NCBI RefSeq assembly: GCF_900109095.1
Contig: NZ_FNYZ01000010.1
Location: forward strand, 122,546 to 186,545
Direction: 5' to 3'
DNA from: Sphingobium sp. AP50
Lineage (GTDB): Bacteria; Pseudomonadota; Alphaproteobacteria; Sphingomonadales; Sphingomonadaceae
DNA length: 64,000 nt
The notes below the pieces were generated by a model that searched no databases, was not told the origin of the DNA, and saw only the letters and a program-made list of their open reading frames with translations. This document shows, piece by piece, positions 34,922 through 44,417 of this stretch (position 1 is its first letter; every line of letters begins with the position of its first letter). The position numbers were made by a program, and so were the translations under genes.

Positions 34922-36352
34922 CTATGGCGTGGGTTCGAAGCCTATGACTGCTTTGGTCTCTAGGAACTCGTGAAATGCGAGCTCTCCCCATTCTCGACCA
35001 TTGCCAGACATTTTATAGCCGCCAAAAGGAGCGTAAAGGTCGGGCGGCGATCCGTTGATATGAATTTGGCCGGCTCGGATCTGCCGCATGACGCGACGCG
35101 CATTGTCGATGCTCCCACTCTGAACATAGCCTGCCAGACCGTAGGGGGTGTCGTTTGCGATCCGAACAGCGTCAGCTTCGTCCTCGTAGGGGATGATCGC
35201 CAGCACTGGTCCGAAAATCTCCTCGCGGGCGATCGTCATGCCAGGCCGCACGTCCGCAAAGACTGTGGGCTTCACATAATAGCCCGTCTCAAAATTATCA
35301 GGTCGCCCACTACCGCCTGACAGAAGAGTGGCTCCTTCGTCGATCCCGGTTTTTATGAGAGACTGGATCTTGGACCATTGGGCGTGCGAGATCACCGGGC
35401 CCATTGTTACGTCATTATCAGGAGGACCGACCGATATCGCCTCAGCCGCAGTCTTGGCGATTTCCTTGACCCGGTCGTTCAGAACGGCGGGGACGAGCAT
35501 CCGAGTGGGAGCGGTGCATGTCTGACCGGAGTTGGTCATGACGGCCCTTACACCTCGGGTAACAGCCTCTTCGAGGTTGGCGTCGGGAAGGATGATGTTG
35601 GGGGATTTCCCGCCGAGTTCCTGATGGACACGTTTTACGGTGGCTGCCGCCTCCCGCGCGACTTCAATGCCTGCTCGTGTAGAACCGGTGAAGCTGATGA
35701 GGTCGACGTCGGAATGACGTGACAATGCTGCGCCAACAGTCGGTCCGTCGCCATTGACGAGGTTGAAGACACCTGCTGGTACTCCGGCTACGTCCAAAAT
35801 CTCGGTCCAGATTTGCGCTGAGAACGGAGCAATTTCGGAGGGCTTGAGCACCATGGTGCAACCAACCGCCAGCGCCGGGACTACCTTGCAGGCAATCTGG
35901 TTAATAGGCCAGTTCCAAGGGGTAATCAGAGCGCACACACCAATCGGTTCTTTGGCGATCAGGGTGGTCCCTTTCTGCTCTTCGAAGGCAAAGTGCTCGA
36001 GTATATTGATCCCTGTCGCGATATGTCCAGCCCCGAGCCCGGCCTGAGGTCCCTTCGCGAGCCACGCCGGAGCGCCCAATTCATCTGATATTGCTGCTGC
36101 CACATCCCCGATCCGACGCTGATATTCCGAAGCAATCGCTTTGAGGAGATCAAGCCTTTCCCTGCGCGTTGTTGAGGAAAAGGCGGGGAACGCGGCGCGG
36201 GCGGCAGCGACTGCTGCATCTACGTCGGCTTGGTTACCCAGACTAATCACCCCGGCACTCACTTCAGTCGCGGGATTAATTACTTCGAGAGTATTGGTGG
36301 ACTGAGGCTCTACCCAGCATCCGCCGATATAAAATTTGCGATAGTGCCGCAT
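34922..36352 (-). CDS. NAD(P)-dependent aldehyde dehydrogenase
   Basis: A 476-residue ALDH. The catalytic Glu lies in Q-E-L-G-G-K-S-P-N, the Cys in N-S-G-Q-T-C-T-A-P, cofactor loop F-T-G-S-T-R-A-G, and the C-terminal F-G-G-Y-K-M-S-G-N-G-R-E. It oxidises an aldehyde to the acid, a step expected between alcohol oxidation and CoA activation. The ATG at 36352 has GGAG seven bases upstream; the longer frame has no such site. It lies between the thiolase and the BVMO-type monooxygenase, all on the minus strand. Confidence 0.9.
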   Translation of the reverse strand: MRHYRKFYIGGCWVEPQSTNTLEVINPATEVSAGVISLGNQADVDAAVAAARAAFPAFSSTTRRERLDLLKAIASEYQRRIGDVAAAISDELGAPAWLAKGPQAGLGAGHIATGINILEHFAFEEQKGTTLIAKEPIGVCALITPWNWPINQIACKVVPALAVGCTMVLKPSEIAPFSAQIWTEILDVAGVPAGVFNLVNGDGPTVGAALSRHSDVDLISFTGSTRAGIEVAREAAATVKRVHQELGGKSPNIILPDANLEEAVTRGVRAVMTNSGQTCTAPTRMLVPAVLNDRVKEIAKTAAEAISVGPPDNDVTMGPVISHAQWSKIQSLIKTGIDEGATLLSGGSGRPDNFETGYYVKPTVFADVRPGMTIAREEIFGPVLAIIPYEDEADAVRIANDTPYGLAGYVQSGSIDNARRVMRQIRAGQIHINGSPPDLYAPFGGYKMSGNGREWGELAFHEFLETKAVIGFEPTP

Positions 36353-36418
36353 CGTATTTCTCCAGAAGGCCGGCAATGTTGTGCTGCGGCCGATATATCG
36401 ACTGTAAGTCGTCGAGGT

Positions 36419-37939
36419 TCATCGGCTTTCAGGGTCTGCTCGACTGCTTCTTGTGTAGACGAACTCCGATCCGGTTAAATCAATGTGAGGGATTTCGTCG
36501 CGCTCGACCCAATAATCTTGGTTGTGCCGCCATTCCGGCTTGTCGCCGCTGCGCGGCATCTGACCGAGCCCCCGGACGAGATAGTTTGGGCTGAAATTGT
36601 CCGGATCGATCCAAGGCAACAGGGGCATGTCTCGATCTTGCTCACGGAGCACCACATCAACCCGTCGAGCCCCGATCCTATCCATATGGTTCAGTAGCTT
36701 GCATACGAAGTCACCAAGCATATCGACACGTAAAGTCCAACTTGCCCTGAAATAGCCCATTACCCACACGAGATTGGGCACTCCGGTAAACATCATGCCG
36801 CGATAGGTTACCGTATCGTTCCAGTTGACCGCTTGCTTATCGACAGTGAACCGGATCCCGCCCATCATGAGGAGGTTAAAGCCAGTGGCTGCGACTATGA
36901 TATCTGCCTCGATCAGTTCGCCCGCCTTGGTGCGAACGCCGCTTTCCGTAAAGGTCTCTATCTCATCAGTGACAACGGTCAGCTGACCGGCGACCGCGGC
37001 CTTGAAGATGTCACCATCGGGACAAAAGGCGAGACGCTGCTGCCATACACGATACCGCGGCGTAAAATGCGGCTCGAATTCGAAGTCCTGCTTTCCCGTG
37101 AAGGTTCGGACACGCTCTTTAAGCTCTTCAAAGACGATATCGGGCTCGGTCTGGCACCGGCTTGTCATCACATTTTGGTCATGGAGGATTTGTGCACGCA
37201 CGATGCGATGGATCGTCGGCGCATCGATACCGATTTCACGCAGACGTTCGGCAAGTTCGTTTCTATTCTCACCGCAAAAGAAGTAAGTTGGCGAACGCTG
37301 TAGCATTGTAACATGCGCTGCTGTCTTCGCGAACTCGGGAATGACCGTGGCAGCTGTCGCTCCTGACCCGATGACGAGAACTTTTTTGCCCTCATAGTCA
37401 ATCGAGCGGTCCCATTTTTGAGCGTGAACGAGAAGCCCCTTGAAGTTCTCTGTTCCTGGCCAATCCGGTAGATAGGGCTTTTCGTGATCGTAGTAGCCTT
37501 GGCACATCCAAAGGAAGTTGCAAGTGTAGGTCATGCTTGCGCCATCGGCCTTGCGGATCGCCTTGACCGTCCAGAGATTGTCTGCGCTATCCCAGCTGCA
37601 TTCAGACACGCTGTGGCCAAACCGGATATGCTCGGCAATCCCATTTTCTTCGATCACTTCGCCAAGATAATTAAGAATAGCTTGGCCTGACGCGATTGGG
37701 CTACCCAGCCATGGTTTGAACTCGTAACCAAAGGTGTGCAGGTCCGAATCCGATCGGACACCCGGATATTTATGCGTTTCCCAGGTTCCTCCAAAGCTGT
37801 CCTTGGCTTCCAGGATCGCGTAGGTCTTTCCAGCCGCCTGCGCTTGAAGATGGTAGGCAGACCCGATGCCGGAAATCCCAGCTCCGATGATGAGCACCTC
37901 CACATGCTCGGTCATGCTCTCGTCCAATCTGCTCTCCAT
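36419..37939 (-). CDS. Baeyer-Villiger-type flavin monooxygenase
   Basis: A 506-residue flavoprotein with two Rossmann motifs (G-A-G-I-S-G near 20 for FAD and G-S-G-A-T-A near 200 for NADPH), F-G-G-T-W, and the BVMO fingerprint F-x-G-x-x-x-H-x-x-x-W-D, seen as F-K-G-L-L-V-H-A-Q-K-W-D. It is EthA-like in length and pattern. Such enzymes insert one oxygen next to a ketone to give an ester or lactone. A second ATG (37915, MTEHVEV) is an alternative start. It is the key oxygenase of the cluster; no separate lactonase or esterase is seen. Confidence 0.88.
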   Translation of the reverse strand: MESRLDESMTEHVEVLIIGAGISGIGSAYHLQAQAAGKTYAILEAKDSFGGTWETHKYPGVRSDSDLHTFGYEFKPWLGSPIASGQAILNYLGEVIEENGIAEHIRFGHSVSECSWDSADNLWTVKAIRKADGASMTYTCNFLWMCQGYYDHEKPYLPDWPGTENFKGLLVHAQKWDRSIDYEGKKVLVIGSGATAATVIPEFAKTAAHVTMLQRSPTYFFCGENRNELAERLREIGIDAPTIHRIVRAQILHDQNVMTSRCQTEPDIVFEELKERVRTFTGKQDFEFEPHFTPRYRVWQQRLAFCPDGDIFKAAVAGQLTVVTDEIETFTESGVRTKAGELIEADIIVAATGFNLLMMGGIRFTVDKQAVNWNDTVTYRGMMFTGVPNLVWVMGYFRASWTLRVDMLGDFVCKLLNHMDRIGARRVDVVLREQDRDMPLLPWIDPDNFSPNYLVRGLGQMPRSGDKPEWRHNQDYWVERDEIPHIDLTGSEFVYTRSSRADPESR

Positions 37940-38048
37940 TCCATTCCCACCTTTTTGACCGGGCGCTTTCAGGCAGCCCCTGTGTCATCTCGAAAATGCT
38001 CCTTCTTGCCTTAGCAAGCGACATGCCAGTCTGCCTGGATTAGAGACA

Positions 38049-38077
38049 AATCCGGATCTGCGGGATTCAGCCGGATT
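38049..38077. promoter_or_regulatory. inverted repeat upstream of the BVMO gene
   Basis: AATCCGG (38049-38055) and CCGGATT (38071-38077) form a perfect 7-bp inverted repeat about 110 bp upstream of the monooxygenase start, between it and the end of the alcohol dehydrogenase gene. A regulatory role is only suggested. Confidence 0.3.
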
Positions 38078-38160
38078 GCTTCCGAGTGAATGATTCAATC
38101 TTGTATGTCAGACGGCCACTCTTGGGATGCGACTGTCTTTGGCAACGGCAGATGCGGCAT

Positions 38161-39189
38161 TCACGGGATGAGGACCGCACGTCCATGAATGCGTCCTTCG
38201 CGCAAACGTTGATATACATCGAGGGCGCTCGCGAGGGGAAAAGCTTCTACTTCAGCCTTGATGTGGCCGGCTTGTGCGAGAGCGATGACTTCCATCAGTT
38301 CGGTACGAGATCCCCAATAGGGCAGGTCAATGCTGTAGCCGTAGGGTTTGGTGACGGGCAGGGCTATGGTTCCGCCACCTTGTCCGACCATGCTGATCAG
38401 CCCGCCGCGACCCACGATGCGCGTGCAGAGATCGATCGTTGCCTGAACCCCCACGAAGTCGAACGCCACGTTCACGCCACGACCTCCGACGATTTCGCGA
38501 ATATGTGCTCTTGCTGCTTCGGAGTCGCGCGTGTTGACAGCGTAGGCGGCACCATTACCTCTCGCATTTTTCAGCTTGTCGTCCGCAATATCGCAAGCGA
38601 TCACCTGAGCAGGGCAGAGCGCGGAAAGAATCTGCACTGCCATATGGCCTAGTCCCCCCAAGCCAATGACCACAGCTGTCGCATCAGGGGTCAGGTACGG
38701 CAGCGCTCTCTTTATCGCGTGATAGGGCGTCAAAGCGGCATCGCTCAACGGGGCAGCCGTGACTGGATCAAGGTCACCGAGAGGAACGAGCAGCCGGGGC
38801 GATGGGACGATCATATAGTCCGCCATGCCGCCGTCAGAGCCAAGTCCTCCGCCAAAACTAGGCAGGCTCGCATGGTGCGCGCAATGGTTCTCCGCCGAGC
38901 TCTGACAGGCATGACAGCCTCCGCAGCCCCAAGGTCCGTACACAGCTACCGGATCGCCTTCCTTCCAACCGCTTACCCCGTCGCCCAATTCGGCGATCCA
39001 GCCGGCGTTTTCGTGCCCCAAGGTAAAAGCAGGCAGGCTGAGAGGCCCACTGTCCAGAATATGAATATCGGAATGGCAAACGCCCGCGCCCCCGATCTTG
39101 ATCAGCACTTCACCTGGGCGCGGGCTCGGTTTAGCGACGTCAATGACCTCGGGGGGGCAACCAGATTTGACAAAACGGACTGCTCTCAT
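38161..39189 (-). CDS. zinc-dependent alcohol dehydrogenase
   Basis: A 342-residue MDR alcohol dehydrogenase. Catalytic zinc ligands are seen in G-V-C-H-S-D and G-H-E-N; the structural zinc site is C-G-G-C-H-A-C with a fourth Cys in N-H-C-A-H. The Rossmann motif is G-L-G-G-L-G. It oxidises an alcohol to a ketone or aldehyde and could supply the ketone for the monooxygenase encoded just downstream. Length and motifs are complete. Confidence 0.9.
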   Translation of the reverse strand: MRAVRFVKSGCPPEVIDVAKPSPRPGEVLIKIGGAGVCHSDIHILDSGPLSLPAFTLGHENAGWIAELGDGVSGWKEGDPVAVYGPWGCGGCHACQSSAENHCAHHASLPSFGGGLGSDGGMADYMIVPSPRLLVPLGDLDPVTAAPLSDAALTPYHAIKRALPYLTPDATAVVIGLGGLGHMAVQILSALCPAQVIACDIADDKLKNARGNGAAYAVNTRDSEAARAHIREIVGGRGVNVAFDFVGVQATIDLCTRIVGRGGLISMVGQGGGTIALPVTKPYGYSIDLPYWGSRTELMEVIALAQAGHIKAEVEAFPLASALDVYQRLREGRIHGRAVLIP

Positions 39190-39221
39190 ATGCCATGCTT
39201 TCTCTTCTACTCGGGTAATGC

Positions 39222-40028
39222 TCAGGCGGCGGTCATGCCTCCATCGATGACGAGCTCGCTGCCGGTTACCCAGCTCGCTTCGTCAGACGCAAGATAGAGA
39301 CATCCATATGCTATGTCCGACGGGTGTCCGAACCTGCGCAGCGGCGTTGCCTCCATTCGCTTTTTGCCTACCTCTCCATTATGACCTGTCTTGGCCAACG
39401 GCGTATCCACGAAGCCTGGATGCACTGAATTTACCCGAATGCGATCACCAGCAAATTGCAGAGCCGCTGCCTTAGAAAACAGGCGGACGGCGCCTTTGGA
39501 GGCGTTGTATGCCGGATTACCGAAAGAGCCTACGATCCCACATATAGAGGACATGTTTATGATTGAGCCGCCACCGGATCTGACCATCGCCCCATGCACG
39601 CTCCTCGTACCCAAAAATACGCCATCGACATTGACTCGCATAACCTGCGTCCAGGCGTCGAGCGGCAACTCAGGCAAATTCATGGCCGTCATTTCACCGG
39701 TTGTCGGGTCAATCCCGCGCGCGATGCCAGCTATATTGCACAATATGTCCAATCGATCATGGGCTTGTTCGACATCCTGAACGAGCGCCGTCCACGCGTC
39801 TTCTCGTGTCACCTCCAGGCTTCGATATTCGGCGATGCCACCGCTATCCATGATCGAAGCCGCGACCTCACGACCCATCTTGTCTTGCCGATCGCAAAGC
39901 ACAACAGCAGCGCCATGCCGCGCAAATAGACGTGCGGTCTCTGCACCGATCCCTGATGCCCCCCCGGTTACGATGGCGACTTTCCCGGACAGCCGTCTTT
40001 CGTGTTCCAAATCCTGCTCCTGCTTCAT
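39222..40028 (-). CDS. SDR family oxidoreductase
   Basis: A 268-residue classical SDR: T-G-G-A-S-G-I-G (about 22-29), N-I-A-G, catalytic S in I-N-M-S-S-I, Y-N-A-S-K, and C-terminal I-D-G-G-M. An NAD-linked alcohol dehydrogenase on a cyclic or secondary alcohol is plausible, beside the zinc enzyme and the BVMO. It starts the minus-strand operon and is divergent from the MFS gene at 40260. Confidence 0.85.
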   Translation of the reverse strand: MKQEQDLEHERRLSGKVAIVTGGASGIGAETARLFARHGAAVVLCDRQDKMGREVAASIMDSGGIAEYRSLEVTREDAWTALVQDVEQAHDRLDILCNIAGIARGIDPTTGEMTAMNLPELPLDAWTQVMRVNVDGVFLGTRSVHGAMVRSGGGSIINMSSICGIVGSFGNPAYNASKGAVRLFSKAAALQFAGDRIRVNSVHPGFVDTPLAKTGHNGEVGKKRMEATPLRRFGHPSDIAYGCLYLASDEASWVTGSELVIDGGMTAA

Positions 40029-40073
40029 CGCCAGCGGTTCCGCCGGTTAGTGCGTGATCATGATGCAACAACG

Positions 40074-40143
40074 ATGCCAGTCTTGGTCGTTCTGGCATGA
40101 CGCTTGCTACGAGATCCGTGCTCCTCATAATCTCAGAGGAGCA
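40074..40143. promoter_or_regulatory. two palindromes in a divergent promoter region
   Basis: Between the divergent SDR and MFS genes lie ATGCCAG-N11-CTGGCAT (40074-40098) and TGCTCCTC-N9-GAGGAGCA (40119-40143), both perfect. They fit operator-sized dimer sites for a regulator that must be encoded elsewhere, because none is seen in the cluster. Confidence 0.4.
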
Positions 40144-40259
40144 GGATGATCTGGCGCGTTGATCGCGAGAAGGTCACCGGAGAGGAATCGGGAAAGAAAC
40201 GCCAATGATGATATGCCAAAGCACTACCAAGCATTCCAGAAGCCTGTGCGAGCTGGACT

Positions 40260-41867
40260 GTGAGTGATCGCAAGATTGTGAGGCAGCCGACGGCGCCTGC
40301 TGAACGCGACGGATGGTATGCCTATTATGTCCTGGCTATCCTGCTCCTGGTCTACGTCTTCAATTTCATCGATCGACAGATCCTCGCCATTTTGGCGGAG
40401 GACATCAAGGCCGACCTGGGCATATCGGATGCGCAACTCGGTTTCCTTTATGGAACAGCCTTTGCGATGTTCTACGCGACATTCGGCATCGCGTTCGGAC
40501 GCTTGGCAGATAGCTGGAACCGCAAGAAGCTGATTACTCTGGGATTGAGCTTCTGGTCCATTATGACGGCAGCATCAGGACTCGCGCGCGGATTTTTGCC
40601 ACTGGCCGCATGCCGCTTCGGCGTTGGTGTAGGGGAGGCAAGCGCATCTCCGGCAGCGTTCTCGCTCCTATACGACTATTTCTCGCCCCGCGTGAGGACC
40701 ACGGTTCTGGGTATCTATTCGAGCGGCATTTCCATCGGCGCCGGTCTAGGCCTGTTTCTAGGTGGTGCCATTCTCAAGGGATGGGCCGATCTCTACCCTG
40801 AACCTGCGCTCGCGCCTTTGGGTCTGAAGGGCTGGCAAGTCGCATTCATAGCCGTCGGCCTCCCAGGCTTTGTTCTGGCCTTTCTCGTATCCTCTTTGCG
40901 GGAACCGGTGCGCGGCGGTCGTGATGGCATCGTCGTTGAAGATAACCCACATCCATTCCGGGAAGTCGGTGCGATGTTGCTTGGTATGACGCCCTTGGCC
41001 AACTGGCCCATGCTCGGGCGACAGGGCGGTCGCAAGGCGGTGCTACTCAACGCACTCGCTGGGTTGGTCATCGCTTCCTGCGCGGCGCTTCTTGCACTGG
41101 TTAGCCATGATTTGCTTCAATGGGCGGCGATGGGCATTGGCGTGTATGCTGTCTTCTCCTGGGCACAGACTCTGGCGATGCGCGATCCGGTCGTCTTTGG
41201 TCTGATTTTCCGCACTCCCTCCCTAATCCGTTTGATCCTGGGCGGTAGCGCTACTGTGTTCATGCTTCCGGCACTCATGTTCTGGTTCGTTCCTTTTCTG
41301 CAACGCTTCTATGCTGTTGATGCTGGGCAGGCGGGAGCGGTTATGGGCGGGGCTTATGCAGGCCTCGGAATCACAGGCGTCTTGGCCGGTGGGATCGTTG
41401 CAGATCAACTGCGCCAGCACTTCCCCCAGGGCAAGCTTGTCACATGGCTGGGCGGAATGGCGATCTCGCTGGTGGCGGCATTCCTTAGTCTCAATAGCAA
41501 CTCGCTGCCATTCGCCTATGCAACGATGTTCGTCTCGCACTTTTTCGCCAGCGTGGCTTACGGGCCTTGGATATCAATGGTGAATGACCTGATGCTTCCT
41601 CGCGGACGTGCGACGGTTTCGGCTTTCGCCTACATGGTCAATACAATGATCGGTGTTGCCCTCGGACCGTATCTTATCGGCCATATCAGCGACGCTTTGA
41701 GCGCGTCGGGAATCGAAAGTGGCGAGGCGCTTCGGCGCGCGATGCTAACCGGCCTTGCAATTACCATAGTGGGAATTCTTGTGGTTCTTACCGCATTACG
41801 GCATGTCGCGAAGGATGAAGCGGGTCTGTTAGACAGGGCCAAGGCGCTAGGGGAGCCGCTGAGCTGA
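40260..41867 (+). CDS. MFS transporter (spinster-like)
   Basis: A 535-residue major facilitator protein with about 12 helices. The first reads Y-Y-V-L-A-I-L-L-L-V-Y-V-F-N-F-I-D-R-Q; the loop G-R-L-A-D-S-W-N-R-K-K is the classic MFS motif A. N-F-I-D-R-Q-I-L is typical of the spinster-like group often found in aromatic, terpenoid or steroid clusters of sphingomonads. It starts with GTG. It may carry the substrate or an intermediate across the inner membrane. Confidence 0.85.
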   Translation: MSDRKIVRQPTAPAERDGWYAYYVLAILLLVYVFNFIDRQILAILAEDIKADLGISDAQLGFLYGTAFAMFYATFGIAFGRLADSWNRKKLITLGLSFWSIMTAASGLARGFLPLAACRFGVGVGEASASPAAFSLLYDYFSPRVRTTVLGIYSSGISIGAGLGLFLGGAILKGWADLYPEPALAPLGLKGWQVAFIAVGLPGFVLAFLVSSLREPVRGGRDGIVVEDNPHPFREVGAMLLGMTPLANWPMLGRQGGRKAVLLNALAGLVIASCAALLALVSHDLLQWAAMGIGVYAVFSWAQTLAMRDPVVFGLIFRTPSLIRLILGGSATVFMLPALMFWFVPFLQRFYAVDAGQAGAVMGGAYAGLGITGVLAGGIVADQLRQHFPQGKLVTWLGGMAISLVAAFLSLNSNSLPFAYATMFVSHFFASVAYGPWISMVNDLMLPRGRATVSAFAYMVNTMIGVALGPYLIGHISDALSASGIESGEALRRAMLTGLAITIVGILVVLTALRHVAKDEAGLLDRAKALGEPLS

Positions 41868-42109
41868 GCACGCGCTCCGCGTCATGATGTGTCTGCAGGG
41901 CGGTCAACATGCTATGTTGATGTCCTCCGTACGAACGGCATGTATCGCGAGAGCACTCATCGACCGTGGCTCGCACCGACGTAAGAACAGGAACGTGCCT
42001 ATTTGCAGCTCTTTAGACCCGCTGGGTCTGGTCAAGGCTTTGTTGGCATGGCGGTTGCATAGCAATGAATGTCAACAAACGTGGCTTTAGCCACTTAGGG
42101 GAGGCGGTA

Positions 42110-44303
42110 ATGAGCAAGATTAACAATCGCTGGATTTTATTCGCAACCGTAGCCGCTGGGGTGCTTGGTTCAACATGCGCCGGCGCGCAGACTGGAGCGC
42201 AAGGACGCGACGAATCTGCGGGGGTTCCGGACATCGTTGTAACGGCTACACGCAGATCGACGAACATCCAGCGGACAGCGGAGGCCATCTCGGTTCTGAG
42301 CGGGGAAATCCAGCGAGAGCGCGGCCAGCAGCGCTTGGACGATCTGCAGAGATCGATCCCGAACGTGAACTTCAACTCAACCAGCAATACGTCACAAATA
42401 TATGTGCGCGGCGTGGGTAATACATTTATCCTCGCGGGCGGTGATCCCGGAGTCGCCACCTATCAGGACGGCGCCTATGTTTCCGATATCAGCACGTCCA
42501 ATACTTCGATGTACGATGTCGAGCGTGTCGAGGTGCTCCGCGGGCCGCAAGGCGGCCTTTATGGGCGTAACGCGGTCGGCGGTGCCATCAACATCATATC
42601 GGCAAAACCGACCGATACTTTTGAGGGGAGGTTCGATGCTGTTCTTGGTAACTATGATCGCAGGGAGAGCGAAGGTTACCTTTCCGGCCCCCTAGGCTTT
42701 GCAAATACCGACTTTCGTATTTCCTATCAACTTCGCCATTCCGATGGTTATACAAAAAACCTTATTGCTGACCAAGCGGGAGCGCCAGGCGATCTTGACG
42801 ATCTGACCTCGCATGCCGTTCGCGTGCAGACGCTGACCAATTTTACCGGTGGCGGCTCTCTTCGGTTGCTGTTCAGCTATGCGGACGAGCATGACAATGG
42901 CGCCGCACTCGGTGTGAAGCCAACCATCTACAGCGACCTTTACCCAGCCTTCCTGCTTTATGGTGAGAGGCCGTCGAGCGACCCGCGTTCAACCTATGCG
43001 AACATCGGCGAGAATGACATCAGCGTTTATGTTGCGAACGCCACGCTCAACGTTCCGATCGGGGAAAACAAGCTGGAAGTCACCGGCAATTACCGCCGAA
43101 GCGCCCAGCGCTATACGAATGATTGTGACGGCACACGCGCTACGAGCTGTACCTTCTCTCGTGTAACACGGAGCGATGATTACTTCGCGGATGTACATCT
43201 GGCTTCTTCTGACGCCGGCCGGCTGCGCTGGCTTCTTGGCGCAACATATATCTATGTCGATCAGGATCAGTCAGTTGACGTCAATTCGGATACTACGATA
43301 CCAGGCCTTTTCTTGGCCAGCTTAACTGGCGGTAGGCTTAAGACCGAAGCGGTGGCAGCATATGGAGACGTGCGCTTCGCACTGACGGACGTGTGGGCGC
43401 TGACGGGTCAGCTGCGGTACGGCAAGACGGTCAAGGACTCGTTGGGCATTCACGATTGTGCCTCCCTTTGGTGTCAATGTGACAAATTTCCCGCTTCGTT
43501 CGAAGACCAATAGTCTCCCATACCGCGTCGGTATCGAGGGCCAGTTAAGCTCTGATCTTTTCATCTATGCTAAATACGGTACCGCCGCGAAGGACGGCGC
43601 TATCAATCTCGGTTCAGGCCAGTTGACGCCCGTTAGCAAAGAGAAGGTTGCGACTGCTGAAGTTGGAGCAAAAGCATGGTTCTTTGATCGCAAATTGCGC
43701 GTGAATGTGGCGGCGTTCAGCAGCGACTATACGGATCTGCAAATATCTCAGCTTGTGGGCGTTAGCGTTGCTCTGGCTAATGCTCCTAAGGCGAGGATTA
43801 ATGGCGCCGAGATCGAGATCGAGGCGCGTCCGGCGGAGCCGCTGCGATTGACCTTTAACGCTGGATATCTCGACCCGAAATTTCGCGAGTTCATCAATAC
43901 GCCGACGACAGCAGACTTTTCGGGCGTTCCAACCGACCTTCGTGGCAATCAACTGCCCAACGTGCCAAAGTGGAGCATCAGTGCTGGCGCGACCTATACA
44001 GGTCCTGCGATTGGCGGCGTTGTGCCTGAGCTGAGCGCGCAATATCTGTGGCGTGACCGTGTCTACTTTGATGAGTTCAATACGATAGCGAACTCGCAGA
44101 AGCCCATTGGAACGCTCGACCTTTTCGCTTCCCTTAAACCTGAGGCCAAAGGGCCATGGCGCCTGTACGGGTTTGTGCGGAATGTCACTAACAAGACGGT
44201 GATTGCGGGCTCCACGGGCTATGCCGGGATCCTGGGAGCGATGCGGGCCTTCAGCTACGCGCCACCGCGCCAGTTTGGGGTGGGACTGTCTCTGGCGTTC
44301 TGA
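42110..44303 (+). pseudogene. TonB-dependent receptor with frameshift
   Basis: Two adjoining frames together form one TonB receptor of about 730 residues. The first (42110-43513) has a signal peptide, TonB box region (D-I-V-V-T-A-T-R-R), plug domain (R-V-E-V-L-R-G-P-Q-G) and the first half of the barrel. The second begins in the overlap near 43458 and ends in the C-terminal barrel with terminal Phe (L-S-L-A-F). The frames differ by one base (one extra or two missing) between about 43440 and 43513. It is a broken gene or a sequencing error. Good GGGGAGG precedes the ATG at 42110. Confidence 0.8.
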
Positions 44304-44334
44304 CGTTCGCCGCTAACGCGGTGCATTGGAGCTA

Positions 44335-44361
44335 GGGGAGGCGACTGGAGCGCGCCTCTCC
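44335..44361 (+). terminator. hairpin after the TonB receptor
   Basis: GGGGAGGCG (44335-44343) pairs with CGCCTCTCC (44353-44361) over 9 bp with one G-T pair. It lies between the receptor stop and the next start. No T-run follows, so it could equally be an mRNA-stability element. Confidence 0.4.
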
Positions 44362-44417
44362 TGCTTGATCAGGGTGGTTGTCCAGTCGACATCGCTGTGA
44401 AAGAAATGAGGTGAACT

